In this document: positions 8,100 through 16,293 of the stretch, one piece after another
Position numbering within the stretch: position 1 is the stretch's first letter
Layout of the letters: every line of letters begins with the position of its first letter
Assembly (NCBI GenBank): GCA_902476265.1
Contig: CABSCP010000037.1
Span: 1 to 49,587, forward strand
DNA: 49,587 nt
Direction: 5' to 3'
From: an uncultured Lachnospiraceae bacterium
Lineage (GTDB): Bacteria; Bacillota; Clostridia; Lachnospirales; Lachnospiraceae
The notes under the pieces: model-generated
Databases searched by the model: none
Seen by the model: only the letters and a program-made list of their open reading frames with translations
Told to the model about the DNA's origin: nothing
Translations under genes and position numbers: made by a program

Positions 8100-9749
8100 A
8101 TGAAAATTCTGGTGTTAAACGGCAGCCCCAAGGGGGAGGGGAGCAATACGCTGCAGCTGACAAAAGCCTTCTGCGAGGGGATCGGGCAGGTTATGGAGGC
8201 GCAGACGGAGATTGTGCCCGTCTATCAGAAAAAGATCGGGGACTGTAAGGGCTGCTTTTCCTGCTGGAGCATTACCCCGGGCATCTGTTGTCTGCAGGAC
8301 GATATGGCGGAAATGATCGGCAAAATCCTGGCAGCAGATTTGGTCATCTGGAGTTTCCCTCTGTATTTTTTTGACCTGCCATCCCGGCTGAAAGCTCTGA
8401 TGGACCGCACGCTTCCTATCTTTCTGCCCTTCATGTCCGGGGGAAATGAGAGCGGCGGACACCCCAGCCGTTACGATTTATCCGGCAAGCGTTTTGCAGT
8501 TATTTCGACCTGCGGGTTTTATACGCCCAAAGGCAATTATGATGCGGTGAAGGCCCAGTTTGACCGCCTGTACGGGAAGGATGGCTATACGGCTCTTTGC
8601 TGCGGGGAAGGAGAATTGTTCGGCATTCCCGCGCTGAGGGATCGTACCGGAGAGTATTTGAAACTGGTGGAGCAGGCGGGCAGGGAGTATGCGGCGGGAG
8701 GCGTCAGACCGGCTACGTGGGAAGCCCTGTCTCAGCTGCTCATCCCCAGAGAGGCCTTTGAGGAGATGGCGGATGCCGAATGGGGCATCCGGGCGCTTCG
8801 GGGCAGCGTCAGCACAGATATAGATGCGGCCGATTCTTCTTTGAATTTTACGCGCCAGATGGCGGCGCTGTACAACAAAGCTGCCTGGGGCGGACGGGAC
8901 CGGGTGGTGGAATTTTGTTATACCGATGTGAACAAAACTTATCAGATTTTACTGGAAAAAGAAGGGCACCGGGTGCTCACCGGGCCGGAGGACTTTCTGC
9001 CTTATACCACCTACATCGAAACACCGCTGACGGTATGGCAGGGGATTGCCGACGGCAGGCTTGACGGCAGGCAGGCGATGATGGAACATAAATATTGTGT
9101 ACAGGGGGATTTTGATCTGATGCTTCACTGGGACGAAGTGTTTGGGACCGGCATTCCGGCGGCCGAAAATGCAGCGCCTGTAAAAAAGACAAATATGTCC
9201 CTGATGCTGATGCCCTGGATCACCATATGGGTGCTTCTGGCAATTAACCCGACCCTGGGAGGCGTAGCCGGGATTTTAGCGGCGGCGGTTCTGCCGCTGG
9301 CTTTTTTGAAATGGAAACCGACGGTGTTTGAAGGGATCACAGCGGTGACGGTGACGGGCATATGCCTGCTGGCTTTGGCCGGGTGTCAGGCCATGCCGCT
9401 TTTACTGTCATCTTATGCGTTGTTCGGGTTGTTATGGATGGGGACGGTCTTTTGCCCGCTGCCCCTGTCCGCCTATTATTCAATTAACAGCTATAGCGGA
9501 GAGAAGGAATGGGAAAACCCGCTGTTTGTGCGCACCAACCGCATTCTTACAGCCTGCTGGGGGGCGCTGTATCTGGTGACTCCTGTGTGGACCTACTTTT
9601 TAATGCTGACTTCCTTTGGGGCACTGTCGGGAGCGGTCAATTCCATATTTCCGATACTGATGGGGATTTTTACCGCGTGGTTTCAGAAATGGTATCCCGC
9701 CCATTATGCGGCTCGGGGCGTTTCGGGAAGGAAAGTGAAGGAAAGATGA
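8100..9749 (+). CDS. Flavodoxin-like oxidoreductase / SCP2 / membrane fusion
   Basis: The 549-residue protein has three parts. Residues about 1-210 are a flavodoxin-like NAD(P)H oxidoreductase: KILVLNGSPKGEGSNTLQL is the FMN phosphate loop and GCFSCW the usual cysteine pair. About 250-345 resemble a sterol-carrier SCP2 domain (CYTDVNKTYQILLE, then ETPLTVWQGIADGRLDGRQA). About 365-540 hold five or six membrane helices. The inference is a membrane-anchored enzyme acting on a lipophilic substrate held by the SCP2 part. A TetR gene precedes it, and the stop overlaps the lipoprotein ATG. Confidence 0.82.
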   Translation: MKILVLNGSPKGEGSNTLQLTKAFCEGIGQVMEAQTEIVPVYQKKIGDCKGCFSCWSITPGICCLQDDMAEMIGKILAADLVIWSFPLYFFDLPSRLKALMDRTLPIFLPFMSGGNESGGHPSRYDLSGKRFAVISTCGFYTPKGNYDAVKAQFDRLYGKDGYTALCCGEGELFGIPALRDRTGEYLKLVEQAGREYAAGGVRPATWEALSQLLIPREAFEEMADAEWGIRALRGSVSTDIDAADSSLNFTRQMAALYNKAAWGGRDRVVEFCYTDVNKTYQILLEKEGHRVLTGPEDFLPYTTYIETPLTVWQGIADGRLDGRQAMMEHKYCVQGDFDLMLHWDEVFGTGIPAAENAAPVKKTNMSLMLMPWITIWVLLAINPTLGGVAGILAAAVLPLAFLKWKPTVFEGITAVTVTGICLLALAGCQAMPLLLSSYALFGLLWMGTVFCPLPLSAYYSINSYSGEKEWENPLFVRTNRILTACWGALYLVTPVWTYFLMLTSFGALSGAVNSIFPILMGIFTAWFQKWYPAHYAARGVSGRKVKER

Positions 9750-10228
9750 AAAAAATTATTTTTGCGCTGGTCGGCGCAATGCTTTTACTGAACGGATGTG
9801 CTTCAGACAGCGCCAAGACTGCTTCCGATACAATGAGGACAATTTTAAGAAATGATCAGGATTATTATTTGATAGAGACGGAGAAACAATTGACTTCTAT
9901 CGGAGAAAAATATCCTCTTTCCGGAAATTATCTGCTGGATAGAGACATCACTTTAACAAAAGAGTGGAAGTCTCTCGGAAGCGCGAAAGAACCTTTTACC
10001 GGAATTTTTGACGGAAACGGTTATACAATTTATAACCTGACTGTAACCAGGAGAAAAGCAAATATGAGCTTTTTTGGCGCGGCGGAGGGTGCAGTAATCA
10101 AAGATCTTGTTTTAGAAGATGCTCATATTTTGGAAGATTCCCGGATAAATTTGGGTTCCGGTTTCGCAATCGTCGGCAGTGCGGTGGATTCTGAAATTAC
10201 AGAATGTTCCGTAAGCCAAAGCAAATAG
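9746..10228 (+). CDS. Putative lipoprotein with GLUG-like repeat
   Basis: The 160-residue protein has a lipoprotein signal peptide (KKIIFALVGAMLLLNGC; lipobox LLNGC, Cys about 17). FTGIFDGNGYTIYNLTV and the following strands resemble GLUG-motif beta-helix repeats of surface proteins. The end looks abrupt for such a protein (full-length relatives are longer), so it may be truncated. The ATGA overlap with the preceding stop puts it in the TetR operon. Confidence 0.7.
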   Translation: MKKIIFALVGAMLLLNGCASDSAKTASDTMRTILRNDQDYYLIETEKQLTSIGEKYPLSGNYLLDRDITLTKEWKSLGSAKEPFTGIFDGNGYTIYNLTVTRRKANMSFFGAAEGAVIKDLVLEDAHILEDSRINLGSGFAIVGSAVDSEITECSVSQSK

Positions 10229-10273
10229 AAAGAAGCTTTGACAATATCATATCATATACAGGGAGGACGCTGT

Positions 10274-11158
10274 ATGTCAAAAGTCATTAAAAATGAGGTA
10301 CTCAATTGGCTTCTGGAAGACGAAAATCCAGAAGTGAAATACCGCACAATGATCGAACTCTTGGATATGCCAAAAGACAGCTCGGAAGTTAAAAAGGCTT
10401 ATGACAATTTGTTAAACTCGGATACAGTCCGTTTCGTTATGGATAAATTCAATCACAATAAAAAGTGGGATGATGTCACTGCTTTCATTGCACTTGCCGA
10501 ATTTGGCCTGACTCGCAGTGATATTTCAACGGATGACTATATGGAACGTATTATCAAGAGCATGGATCTGAAATATATGAAGTGCTCTAAAATACTTCTG
10601 CTGAGAAATTTAGTATTACTTGGCTACTATGAACATGAATGGGTAAAAAAACAAATATTTTTGTCCTTTTCGGACATACGGGAAGATGGTACTTTTCAAT
10701 GTGTGGACAAAGGCAAGAGAACAAATGACTCTAAGTTGCCGGATATGGGTTGTTACAGACAAACAACTACCTATCTTTTACTTGCAGCAGAGCTTAAAAA
10801 AATCGGTGTTGTTTTACCACAGTTCGAGCAGCTGACAAACTTTTATATAAAGAACGGTGTAATATTTCACCCTGATCATCCTGAAAAGTTAATCATTGAA
10901 GAAATGGCAGGTACCTATTATCCGTTTGACCATGTGAAGCTGGGACTGCAAATGACAATGTACGGACTTTCGGTTCTTGGTGTTGCAAATCATCCAAACT
11001 GCGACAGGGCATGGGCATTGTTAGATAGCAAAAAAAACAGCCACGGTAAATATGTTCTTGATAAGTCTCACCCATATTTTGAGGTAGGAAAGGTGGGGGA
11101 AGCCAATAAGTGGATAACACTTTATGTGCTCCTATCGGAAAAGTATCGCATGTTATAA
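10274..11158 (+). CDS. Hypothetical alpha-toroid (prenyltransferase-like) protein
   Basis: The 294-residue product is nearly all-helical. Its spaced aromatic and GxY patterns (WLLEDENPEVKYRTMIELL at the start, LYVLLSEKYRML at the end) are of the kind annotated as prenyltransferase/squalene-cyclase-like toroids. No DxDD catalytic motif is visible, so an enzymatic role is doubtful. GGGAGG precedes ATG 10274. The A+T-rich composition contrasts with the G+C-rich gene that follows, consistent with separate acquisition. Confidence 0.6.
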   Translation: MSKVIKNEVLNWLLEDENPEVKYRTMIELLDMPKDSSEVKKAYDNLLNSDTVRFVMDKFNHNKKWDDVTAFIALAEFGLTRSDISTDDYMERIIKSMDLKYMKCSKILLLRNLVLLGYYEHEWVKKQIFLSFSDIREDGTFQCVDKGKRTNDSKLPDMGCYRQTTTYLLLAAELKKIGVVLPQFEQLTNFYIKNGVIFHPDHPEKLIIEEMAGTYYPFDHVKLGLQMTMYGLSVLGVANHPNCDRAWALLDSKKNSHGKYVLDKSHPYFEVGKVGEANKWITLYVLLSEKYRML

Positions 11159-11177
11159 GCATTATAGGAAGTGATCA

Positions 11178-11235
11178 ATCCCGGTTGTGCGCCCGGCTAA
11201 GGGGGTGTAACCGAGCAAATTGAAAGTGATGGAGG
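11178..11235 (+). repeat. Array-type intergenic motif
   Basis: The interval before the hydrolase gene holds an imperfect dyad (CGGTT at 11182 pairing with AACCG at 11209) followed by AAATTGAAAGTGATGGAGG (11217-11235). The tail resembles those at 16978, 18283 and 22131 and contains the ribosome site of the next gene. It is the first of the recurring intergenic elements of the array. Confidence 0.5.
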
Positions 11236-11239
11236 ATAT

Positions 11240-12766
11240 ATGATCAGAATTAAACGGATACTCCCGGCGCTGTCGCTCTGCCTGCTCCTGTTTCTCTCCG
11301 CCTGCGGCGGGAACCGTGGCACAAACGCCGAGATCTATGATGATGCGCCCGTCTCGGCGGCGCCGTTGGATGTTTCTCCCGCCCCTGCGCCGGCTCCTCC
11401 GGCCTGGCCGGGAGTGGATGCGGAGGCGCTGGATATTCTGTCTCTTCCTTATGAACTGAACTCTACAACAGGTGAGGACGGCGCCCCCTTGCGCGGCTGG
11501 CTTTCCCTGCCGGCGCAGGGGGATGATCTGCCCCTGGTGATCATCCTGCATGGCAACCACAACAGCAAGGATCCCGACAGCCGCTTCTATGAGGGTTTTT
11601 CTTACCTCACGGATGCCCTGGCCGGCCGGGGGTGGGCGGCCGTCAGCCTGGATCTTCAGGAGGCCTATCGAAAAGGGGGGATGGACGACGGTCCTCTCTC
11701 CGCGGAGATCGCCAAAGCCCATCTGGAAGCACTCAAGCGGGCGGTCGGCGGAGAAGCCCTTTTTCCCGCCGATCTGACCGGGCGGCTGGACCTCAACAGA
11801 GTTGTGGTCGTGGGCCACTCCCGGGGCGGGGATGCCGCTCTGGAGTTGGCCTGTCAGCGGGAGGAGGTCATCGCCGTCTGCGCTGTCGCACCTAACCTGC
11901 GAAAGGCGGATAAGGAGTGGAGGGACATCCCCATGGCGGTCCTGGTGCCCGCACAGGACGGGGATGTGAGCACCCTGGACGGCTATGCCTATCTCTATCC
12001 CAGGTATGAAGCGGGCCTTCACAGCGTTACGGCGCTCACTTTGCTGGAGGGAGCCAACCACAATTATTTTAACGCCAAACTCACACAGGATGACGCGGAA
12101 CACACCGGTGGGGCCGGCTGTTCCCCGGAGCAGCAGCGGGACTTCCTCTGCCGCTGGCTGGGGGACTTCTGTGACAGTGTCCTGGACGGGGCCGCGGTTC
12201 CCTTCGGGATGACGGAACAAGTCCCGCTGGAAATGTACGGTCTACCGGTGCGCAATCAATATTTTACCTCTGATATGGCGCTGCTCACCGACAGCGGGCG
12301 GGCGGCGGCAGTCTCTTCCGGCTGCCGGACCCGGCGCATCGGCGTGGACAGCCAGACCATAGACCTGCGCATTCCCCTGAGCTGGGGGACCGACCATTCC
12401 CTCACCTTCTGGGAACTCTCGTGGGAGCAGCCGGGCGGCATAGTGGACCTGCCACTGCGCGGCGGCGATCTCAGCGGATTTGAGCGATTGGCGCTCACCC
12501 TTGCGCCCATCGGGGAGGAAGCGCCGGAGGGACTGTCCATCATCTTGACGGATGAAAACGGGCACAGTGCCGTGGCGGGCCTGCCGAAGCTGGAGCCGTT
12601 CACAGCAGGGGATGGTTATACGATCTTTACCGAACTGAGCGTGCCGCTGTCGGCATTTCAGGGAGTGGATCTGGGCCAGGTTGCGCGGCTCTCCTTTACG
12701 GCCGGGCGCGGAACGGTTTGGGCCGCGTCGGTCTGGGGAGTCCCCGCTTCTCACTTCATGCCATAG
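11240..12766 (+). CDS. Alpha/beta-hydrolase lipoprotein
   Basis: The 508-residue protein has a lipoprotein signal (lipobox LSAC, Cys about 22), a Pro/Ala-rich linker (about 37-56) and an alpha/beta-hydrolase domain. LVIILHGNHNSKD is the oxyanion region and VVVGHSRGGDAA the nucleophile elbow (Ser about 194). ANHNYF near 270 probably carries the catalytic His. From about 330 a second, beta-rich domain follows that I cannot name. It is likely a surface esterase or acyl hydrolase. It is strikingly G+C-rich next to A+T-rich neighbours, a sign of transfer. Confidence 0.8.
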   Translation: MIRIKRILPALSLCLLLFLSACGGNRGTNAEIYDDAPVSAAPLDVSPAPAPAPPAWPGVDAEALDILSLPYELNSTTGEDGAPLRGWLSLPAQGDDLPLVIILHGNHNSKDPDSRFYEGFSYLTDALAGRGWAAVSLDLQEAYRKGGMDDGPLSAEIAKAHLEALKRAVGGEALFPADLTGRLDLNRVVVVGHSRGGDAALELACQREEVIAVCAVAPNLRKADKEWRDIPMAVLVPAQDGDVSTLDGYAYLYPRYEAGLHSVTALTLLEGANHNYFNAKLTQDDAEHTGGAGCSPEQQRDFLCRWLGDFCDSVLDGAAVPFGMTEQVPLEMYGLPVRNQYFTSDMALLTDSGRAAAVSSGCRTRRIGVDSQTIDLRIPLSWGTDHSLTFWELSWEQPGGIVDLPLRGGDLSGFERLALTLAPIGEEAPEGLSIILTDENGHSAVAGLPKLEPFTAGDGYTIFTELSVPLSAFQGVDLGQVARLSFTAGRGTVWAASVWGVPASHFMP

Positions 12767-12775
12767 GGGGAGGAC

Positions 12776-12790
12776 ACTCATGAAAAATCC
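12776..12790 (+). pseudogene. Relic of a gene start identical to that at 16290
   Basis: ACTCATGAAAAATCC (12776-12790) with a GGGGGAGGAC ribosome site matches exactly the start region of the methyltransferase at 16290-16304, but a TAG follows after five codons (MKNPI). It appears to be a 5' stub left after deletion of a related gene. Confidence 0.55.
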
Positions 12791-12815
12791 TATTTAGAAT
12801 TTGGGAGCACAAACA

Positions 12816-13040
12816 ATGAAAAAATTATATGGTACTTTAAAAATCACATTGTGGTGTTTCATTGGCGTTTTCATAGGAAGCAGTATCTCTCGATATCAAG
12901 AATACAAAGCTTATCCTGGTTTATATGAAATGCAATCCACACCTTGGTATTCAGCAATTGTGATTCGTGGAATTTTTACTGCAATTCTTGTTGCGATAAT
13001 TCTTGTAGCTATGTGGATAATCCGAAAGAAAATGAAATGA
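12816..13040 (+). CDS. Small two-helix membrane protein
   Basis: The 74-residue protein has two hydrophobic segments (ITLWCFIGVFIGSSI near 10-25 and GIFTAILVAIILVAMWII near 51-69) and a lysine-rich end. GGGAG lies 9 bases before ATG 12816. I see no recognisable family. It is the first short gene of the array and is followed by the CCCAGCTTGCCGGG intergenic motif. Confidence 0.6.
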   Translation: MKKLYGTLKITLWCFIGVFIGSSISRYQEYKAYPGLYEMQSTPWYSAIVIRGIFTAILVAIILVAMWIIRKKMK

Positions 13041-13046
13041 ATAAAT

Positions 13047-13085
13047 CCCAGCTTGCCGGGTAGAAAAATGAGAAATTGAAGGGGA
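13047..13085 (+). repeat. Array intergenic motif
   Basis: CCCAGCTTGCCGGG (13047-13060) is a short dyad. It is followed by TAGAAAAATGAGAAATTGAAG and a GGGG ribosome site. Close relatives lie at 16255, 22668 and 23179 between unrelated genes. Confidence 0.55.
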
Positions 13086-13092
13086 AACTTAT

Positions 13093-13557
13093 ATGAAACA
13101 TACTTGTATCGTATTATCGGTCGCTGACATCAATGCTGCCAGAAAATTTTATGAGGATTTATTCGGACTGGAATTATATCAGGATTATGGAATCAATATC
13201 TCTTTTACCTGTGGTTTGTCTTTACAGCAAGACTTTAATTGGCTGGTTAATTTACCCAAAGAAAGCATAATGAAAAAATCCAATAATATTGAAATATGCT
13301 TTGAAGAACAGGATTTTGATGTTTTCTTAAATAAGCTAAAAAAATATCCTGATATTGAGTATTTAGGTAATATTGTTGAGCATGATTGGGGACAGCGTGT
13401 CATCAGATTTTACGATTTAGACGGATATATCATAGAGGTTGGGGAAGATATAAAAATGGTGATAAATCGTTTTCTTGCTTCCGGCATGACGATGGAAGAA
13501 GTGTCTGCGAAAATGGACGCTTCTATGGAAGATTTGACAAAATTGCTAAACAGTTAA
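13093..13557 (+). CDS. VOC family (glyoxalase/bleomycin-resistance fold) protein
   Basis: The 154-residue protein opens with the VOC strand (HTCIVLSVADINAARKFYEDLFGL). It ends the fold with QRVIRFYDLDGYIIEVGE, where the final Glu is a usual metal ligand. Residues about 120-154 form an added C-terminal helix (GMTMEEVSAKMDASMEDL) seen in some members. The role could be detoxification or binding of a small molecule. Its metal-ligand set is incomplete by eye, so catalysis is uncertain. Confidence 0.85.
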   Translation: MKHTCIVLSVADINAARKFYEDLFGLELYQDYGINISFTCGLSLQQDFNWLVNLPKESIMKKSNNIEICFEEQDFDVFLNKLKKYPDIEYLGNIVEHDWGQRVIRFYDLDGYIIEVGEDIKMVINRFLASGMTMEEVSAKMDASMEDLTKLLNS

Positions 13558-13558
13558 T

Positions 13559-13600
13559 TATCAGTTTAGCAGGCTGAAAAATAGAATTCATTGGAAGCAC
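13559..13600 (+). repeat. Array intergenic motif
   Basis: TATCAGTTTAGC (13559-13570) recurs exactly at 16947-16958. It is followed by AGGCTGAAAAATAG, shared with 16266-16280, and CATTGGAAGCAC. No intact gene follows, only fragments. Confidence 0.55.
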
Positions 13601-13948
13601 TTAGATTTGTCGGAGGAAGGTTTTCCAAACATGAAGGCTATGTTTTCCTCCAAATTGCATACCTGCGACTCCTGACAATGCACCTTATACACACAGTTTC
13701 TTTGATGCAGGTGAATTGCCAGAGAAATACAAAGATTGGAAAATCATTTACCATCATGAATTTAATTAATTTTAGTTGATGAGACTTGAAGTCAGGAGAG
13801 GAAAATGAAGTTGAGGCTGATGGACATATTGAGCAGCGCTATTGGATACAGTTATAGCAATACCTCGTTGAATAATAGAATCTGTATTTAGGTAAGTCGG
13901 AAGTTACAAAGGAGAGCTATAAATGAAAAATAGGATTAGGAGTAGCAA
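13601..13948 (+). pseudogene. Gene fragments, including a methyltransferase-like C-terminus
   Basis: This stretch has no intact gene. At 13677-13769 one frame reads APYTHSFFDAGELPEKYKDW to a stop, which looks like the C-terminal end of a class I methyltransferase of the tellurite-resistance type (my judgement). The rest (13770-13922) is A+T-rich and carries no convincing frame. At 13923-13952 a nine-codon ORF (MKNRIRSSK) with an AAAGGAG site overlaps the next ATG. Confidence 0.55.
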
Positions 13949-14407
13949 ATGAAAAAGTTAATTGTATCCTCCCCATGCTTTGAAGATGGGGGACTCATTC
14001 CTGTTAAATATACCGGACATGGAGAAGATGTATCCCCGGAGTTAGTATTGGACGATTTAAGTGAAATGGCAGAGTCTATCGCAATCATCATGGATGACAT
14101 GGGGCATCCGATTCCGGCATATAATCATTGGGTAATCTGGAACATACCCGCCATATCTTTGATTCCTGAAAATATTCCGCATGGTGAGCGAGTTGATTCC
14201 TTGGGCGCTATACAAGGATGTGGATATGGCAAGCATCGATATCGGGGGCCTAAGCCACCATTTAATTGGTCACATATTTATCACTTTAATGTATTTTCTC
14301 TGGATTGTCGCCTTGATCTACCAGGCACTGCCAGAAAAAAAGATCTGCTGGCGGCTATGCAAGGTCATATTTTACAACAATCAGTATTGGCCGGACACTA
14401 TCGCTGA
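13949..14407 (+). CDS. YbhB/YbcL family (PEBP) protein
   Basis: The 152-residue protein has the Raf-kinase-inhibitor/PEBP signature. FEDGGLIPVKYTGHGEDVSPEL opens the fold, then MDDMGHPIPAYNHWVIWNIP forms the anion-binding pocket (D-H pair) and YRGPKPPF is the second family motif. Bacterial members bind small anionic ligands; the physiological role is unknown. AGGAG lies before the ATG, and a nine-codon ORF overlaps its start, suggesting reinitiation. The gene is full length. Confidence 0.9.
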   Translation: MKKLIVSSPCFEDGGLIPVKYTGHGEDVSPELVLDDLSEMAESIAIIMDDMGHPIPAYNHWVIWNIPAISLIPENIPHGERVDSLGAIQGCGYGKHRYRGPKPPFNWSHIYHFNVFSLDCRLDLPGTARKKDLLAAMQGHILQQSVLAGHYR

Positions 14408-14576
14408 AATCCACATTTTTGAATATGAGATGTACTTGATAGAATGGCATTTATGGACAGAAATGATACTGTATGGTGGCGGCGATAAATTCCAGTTATA
14501 GGGTTGGGAAAATTGAATTTGCGAGATAATATCCTATTAAACTATATTTAGATTCCATATAGAGGGGGGTACGATT

Positions 14577-15119
14577 GTGAGTCAGGGAGAACTTTTGGAA
14601 ATGGTTCTTAAATCAAATTGTGAACGTTATACCAGTCTTATGTTCAATCTTTATGAGAATGAAAAATATGTTACATTTGAAGCCGTTTTTGATGATGAGG
14701 CGATCGTGATCGGCCGGGAAGAACCGGCGGTTATTTGCAAATCCGGTGAAGACTATGAATTGGCGTTAAGGCAGATTCAATTGATTCTCAAAGAGTTTTA
14801 CAGGAATCATAAAGACAGTCTGGCAAATTTAAAAGAGATTTCTTATGGGTTTGTGGATGGGGATCTGTATTATATTAAGAAGAGGAGAGGGAAAAAAACG
14901 GCCCCAAAAGTGATTGAAAAGTTTACGGCGGAAAGTTTTATGGATTTTGATATTGTAAAACTAGATGCCTGGATCAGCGTATATGTGAAGGAAGAGGATC
15001 GTGAGAAATATAATCTTCCATTGTTTCCGCCGTCTCATCCGTCTGAAAAAACGCTGGAGTATTATAGAAACATACTGGCGGACCATTTTGACTATGATAC
15101 ATATTATCGTAATATATGA
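14577..15119 (+). CDS. Hypothetical protein, immunity-like
   Basis: The 180-residue soluble acidic protein (GTG start, GGGGGG upstream) is not one I can name. Its size, isolation and setting among SMI1/KNR4 and DUF-type genes are typical of orphan immunity proteins. Notable segments are YTSLMFNLYENEKYVTFEAVFDDEAI and FPPSHPSEKTLEYYRN. The interval 14408-14576 has no gene; a short frame ending at 14501 (EYEMYLIEWHLWTEMIL) may be another fragment. Confidence 0.6.
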   Translation: MSQGELLEMVLKSNCERYTSLMFNLYENEKYVTFEAVFDDEAIVIGREEPAVICKSGEDYELALRQIQLILKEFYRNHKDSLANLKEISYGFVDGDLYYIKKRRGKKTAPKVIEKFTAESFMDFDIVKLDAWISVYVKEEDREKYNLPLFPPSHPSEKTLEYYRNILADHFDYDTYYRNI

Positions 15120-15200
15120 CAGGCGGGAATTTGTATGACCTTATTTCTGTTACAACCCAATCAAAAATAACTGGAAATTTATGGAGGAATAATTGATAAA

Positions 15201-15637
15201 ATGAAGGAAGTACGGTATGCTGTGCCTCTTATTGTGATGCTTTTGGTATACACGTTTACTGGAAACTTGGCATCGAAGCAATGGGGCAGTGCCTCCCGCA
15301 AGCGCGTTTATTATGGAATGCAAGATAAACTATTACGAACGCGCTGCAAAGGAAATTCACCAGGGGAAAAGAAAGCATGCCGGTATCAGCGGAGGGGAAC
15401 TCGGACATGAAAATGTTGCGTTTTTTTCAGCACACATTTTCTGGTGAGAAAGAAGATTACCTCTATGAAGGCAATACATCTTATGTCACGAGTGACATCT
15501 ACATTTTGTATTCCGAAGATGATGTCTGCGACATAGAGTTGCCCAGACATGAGCCTTCCATTTACTCAAATATAAAGCTGACTTCTATCAAGCCAAACTG
15601 GTACGAAATGACCGTTGACAGTGTTTGGAATCCTTAA
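15201..15637 (+). pseudogene. Degenerate region with small ORF
   Basis: Between two clear genes lie short frames in several phases. The stretch 15201-15410 switches frame several times and looks like a decayed gene. ATG 15407 opens 76 codons (MKMLRFFQHTFSGEKEDYLY to VDSVWNP) without a good ribosome site, possibly the body of another fragment. AACTGGAAATTTATGGAGG at 15169-15187 is an array-type tail just upstream. No function is assigned. Confidence 0.4.
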
Positions 15638-15702
15638 AGGATTCCGCAGAAAAAAACGGAATTTGCAGCAGGAGAAAATATGGATTTGGAGGAGAAATAA
15701 AT

Positions 15703-16239
15703 ATGCCCATTTACGAATCAAAGGAATATAAGAAAGTGATCTCTCGTATTCAAAAAAAGGTAGTTGCAAAAAATATTACTCTGGGAGAGTGCCTTTCGGA
15801 AGAAGCTATTATATCTTTTGAAAAAAGCTGTAAAATCCAGTTGCCTCAATCATTCCGCCTGTTTTTGAAGTATATTGGAGATGGTTGTCCCAGCATGATT
15901 GATGGCTTTTGCCTCAACTGTTTAGATGATGTAAAAAAACAGGATTTATCTCATCCTTTTGCGCTTGAAGAAGCATGGATATGGGAAAATGATGACAGAC
16001 CTTCAAGTATAGTTAATCAGGAAGTGGAAACTAAAGTTTACCAAGGTGAAATAGAGCTTATAAATATTGGCGATAGTATGAGTTATAACTTGATTGTAAC
16101 GGGAAAATGCCGGGGAGAGGTATGGAATTTTACTGATGTAGGGGTTCAGCCCTGTTGCGAGCGGCAGGATTTCTTAGGGTGGTTTGAGTTATGGCTGGAT
16201 TGTCAAGATGAAACAGACTATTTCAAAGATTATATATAG
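15703..16239 (+). CDS. SMI1/KNR4 (SUKH) family protein
   Basis: The 178-residue protein fits the SUKH superfamily. The N-terminal helix is followed by the diagnostic LPQSFRLFLKYIGDG motif, then a mixed central region and a C-terminal GWFELWLDC helix. Bacterial SUKH proteins mostly act as immunity factors against nuclease and other polymorphic toxins. No cognate toxin is visible nearby, so it would be an orphan. AGGAG precedes ATG 15703; an in-frame ATG at 15625 lies in fragment sequence. Confidence 0.85.
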   Translation: MPIYESKEYKKVISRIQKKVVAKNITLGECLSEEAIISFEKSCKIQLPQSFRLFLKYIGDGCPSMIDGFCLNCLDDVKKQDLSHPFALEEAWIWENDDRPSSIVNQEVETKVYQGEIELINIGDSMSYNLIVTGKCRGEVWNFTDVGVQPCCERQDFLGWFELWLDCQDETDYFKDYI

Positions 16240-16254
16240 GAATAATCATCAACT

Positions 16255-16285
16255 GCCAGCTTGCCAGGCTGAAAAAAATAGGAGA
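16255..16285 (+). repeat. Array intergenic motif
   Basis: GCCAGCTTGCCAGGC (16255-16269) followed by TGAAAAAAATAGGAG. The first part parallels CCCAGCTTGCCGGG at 13047, and the second parallels the sequence after the 13559 motif. Confidence 0.55.
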
Positions 16286-16293
16286 GAATACTC

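Noticed and set aside
11162..12220. 352-codon minus-strand frame opposite the alpha/beta hydrolase
   Set aside because: It is the antisense shadow of a G+C-rich gene. The + strand has a lipobox and GHSRGG, and the minus frame has no recognisable domain.
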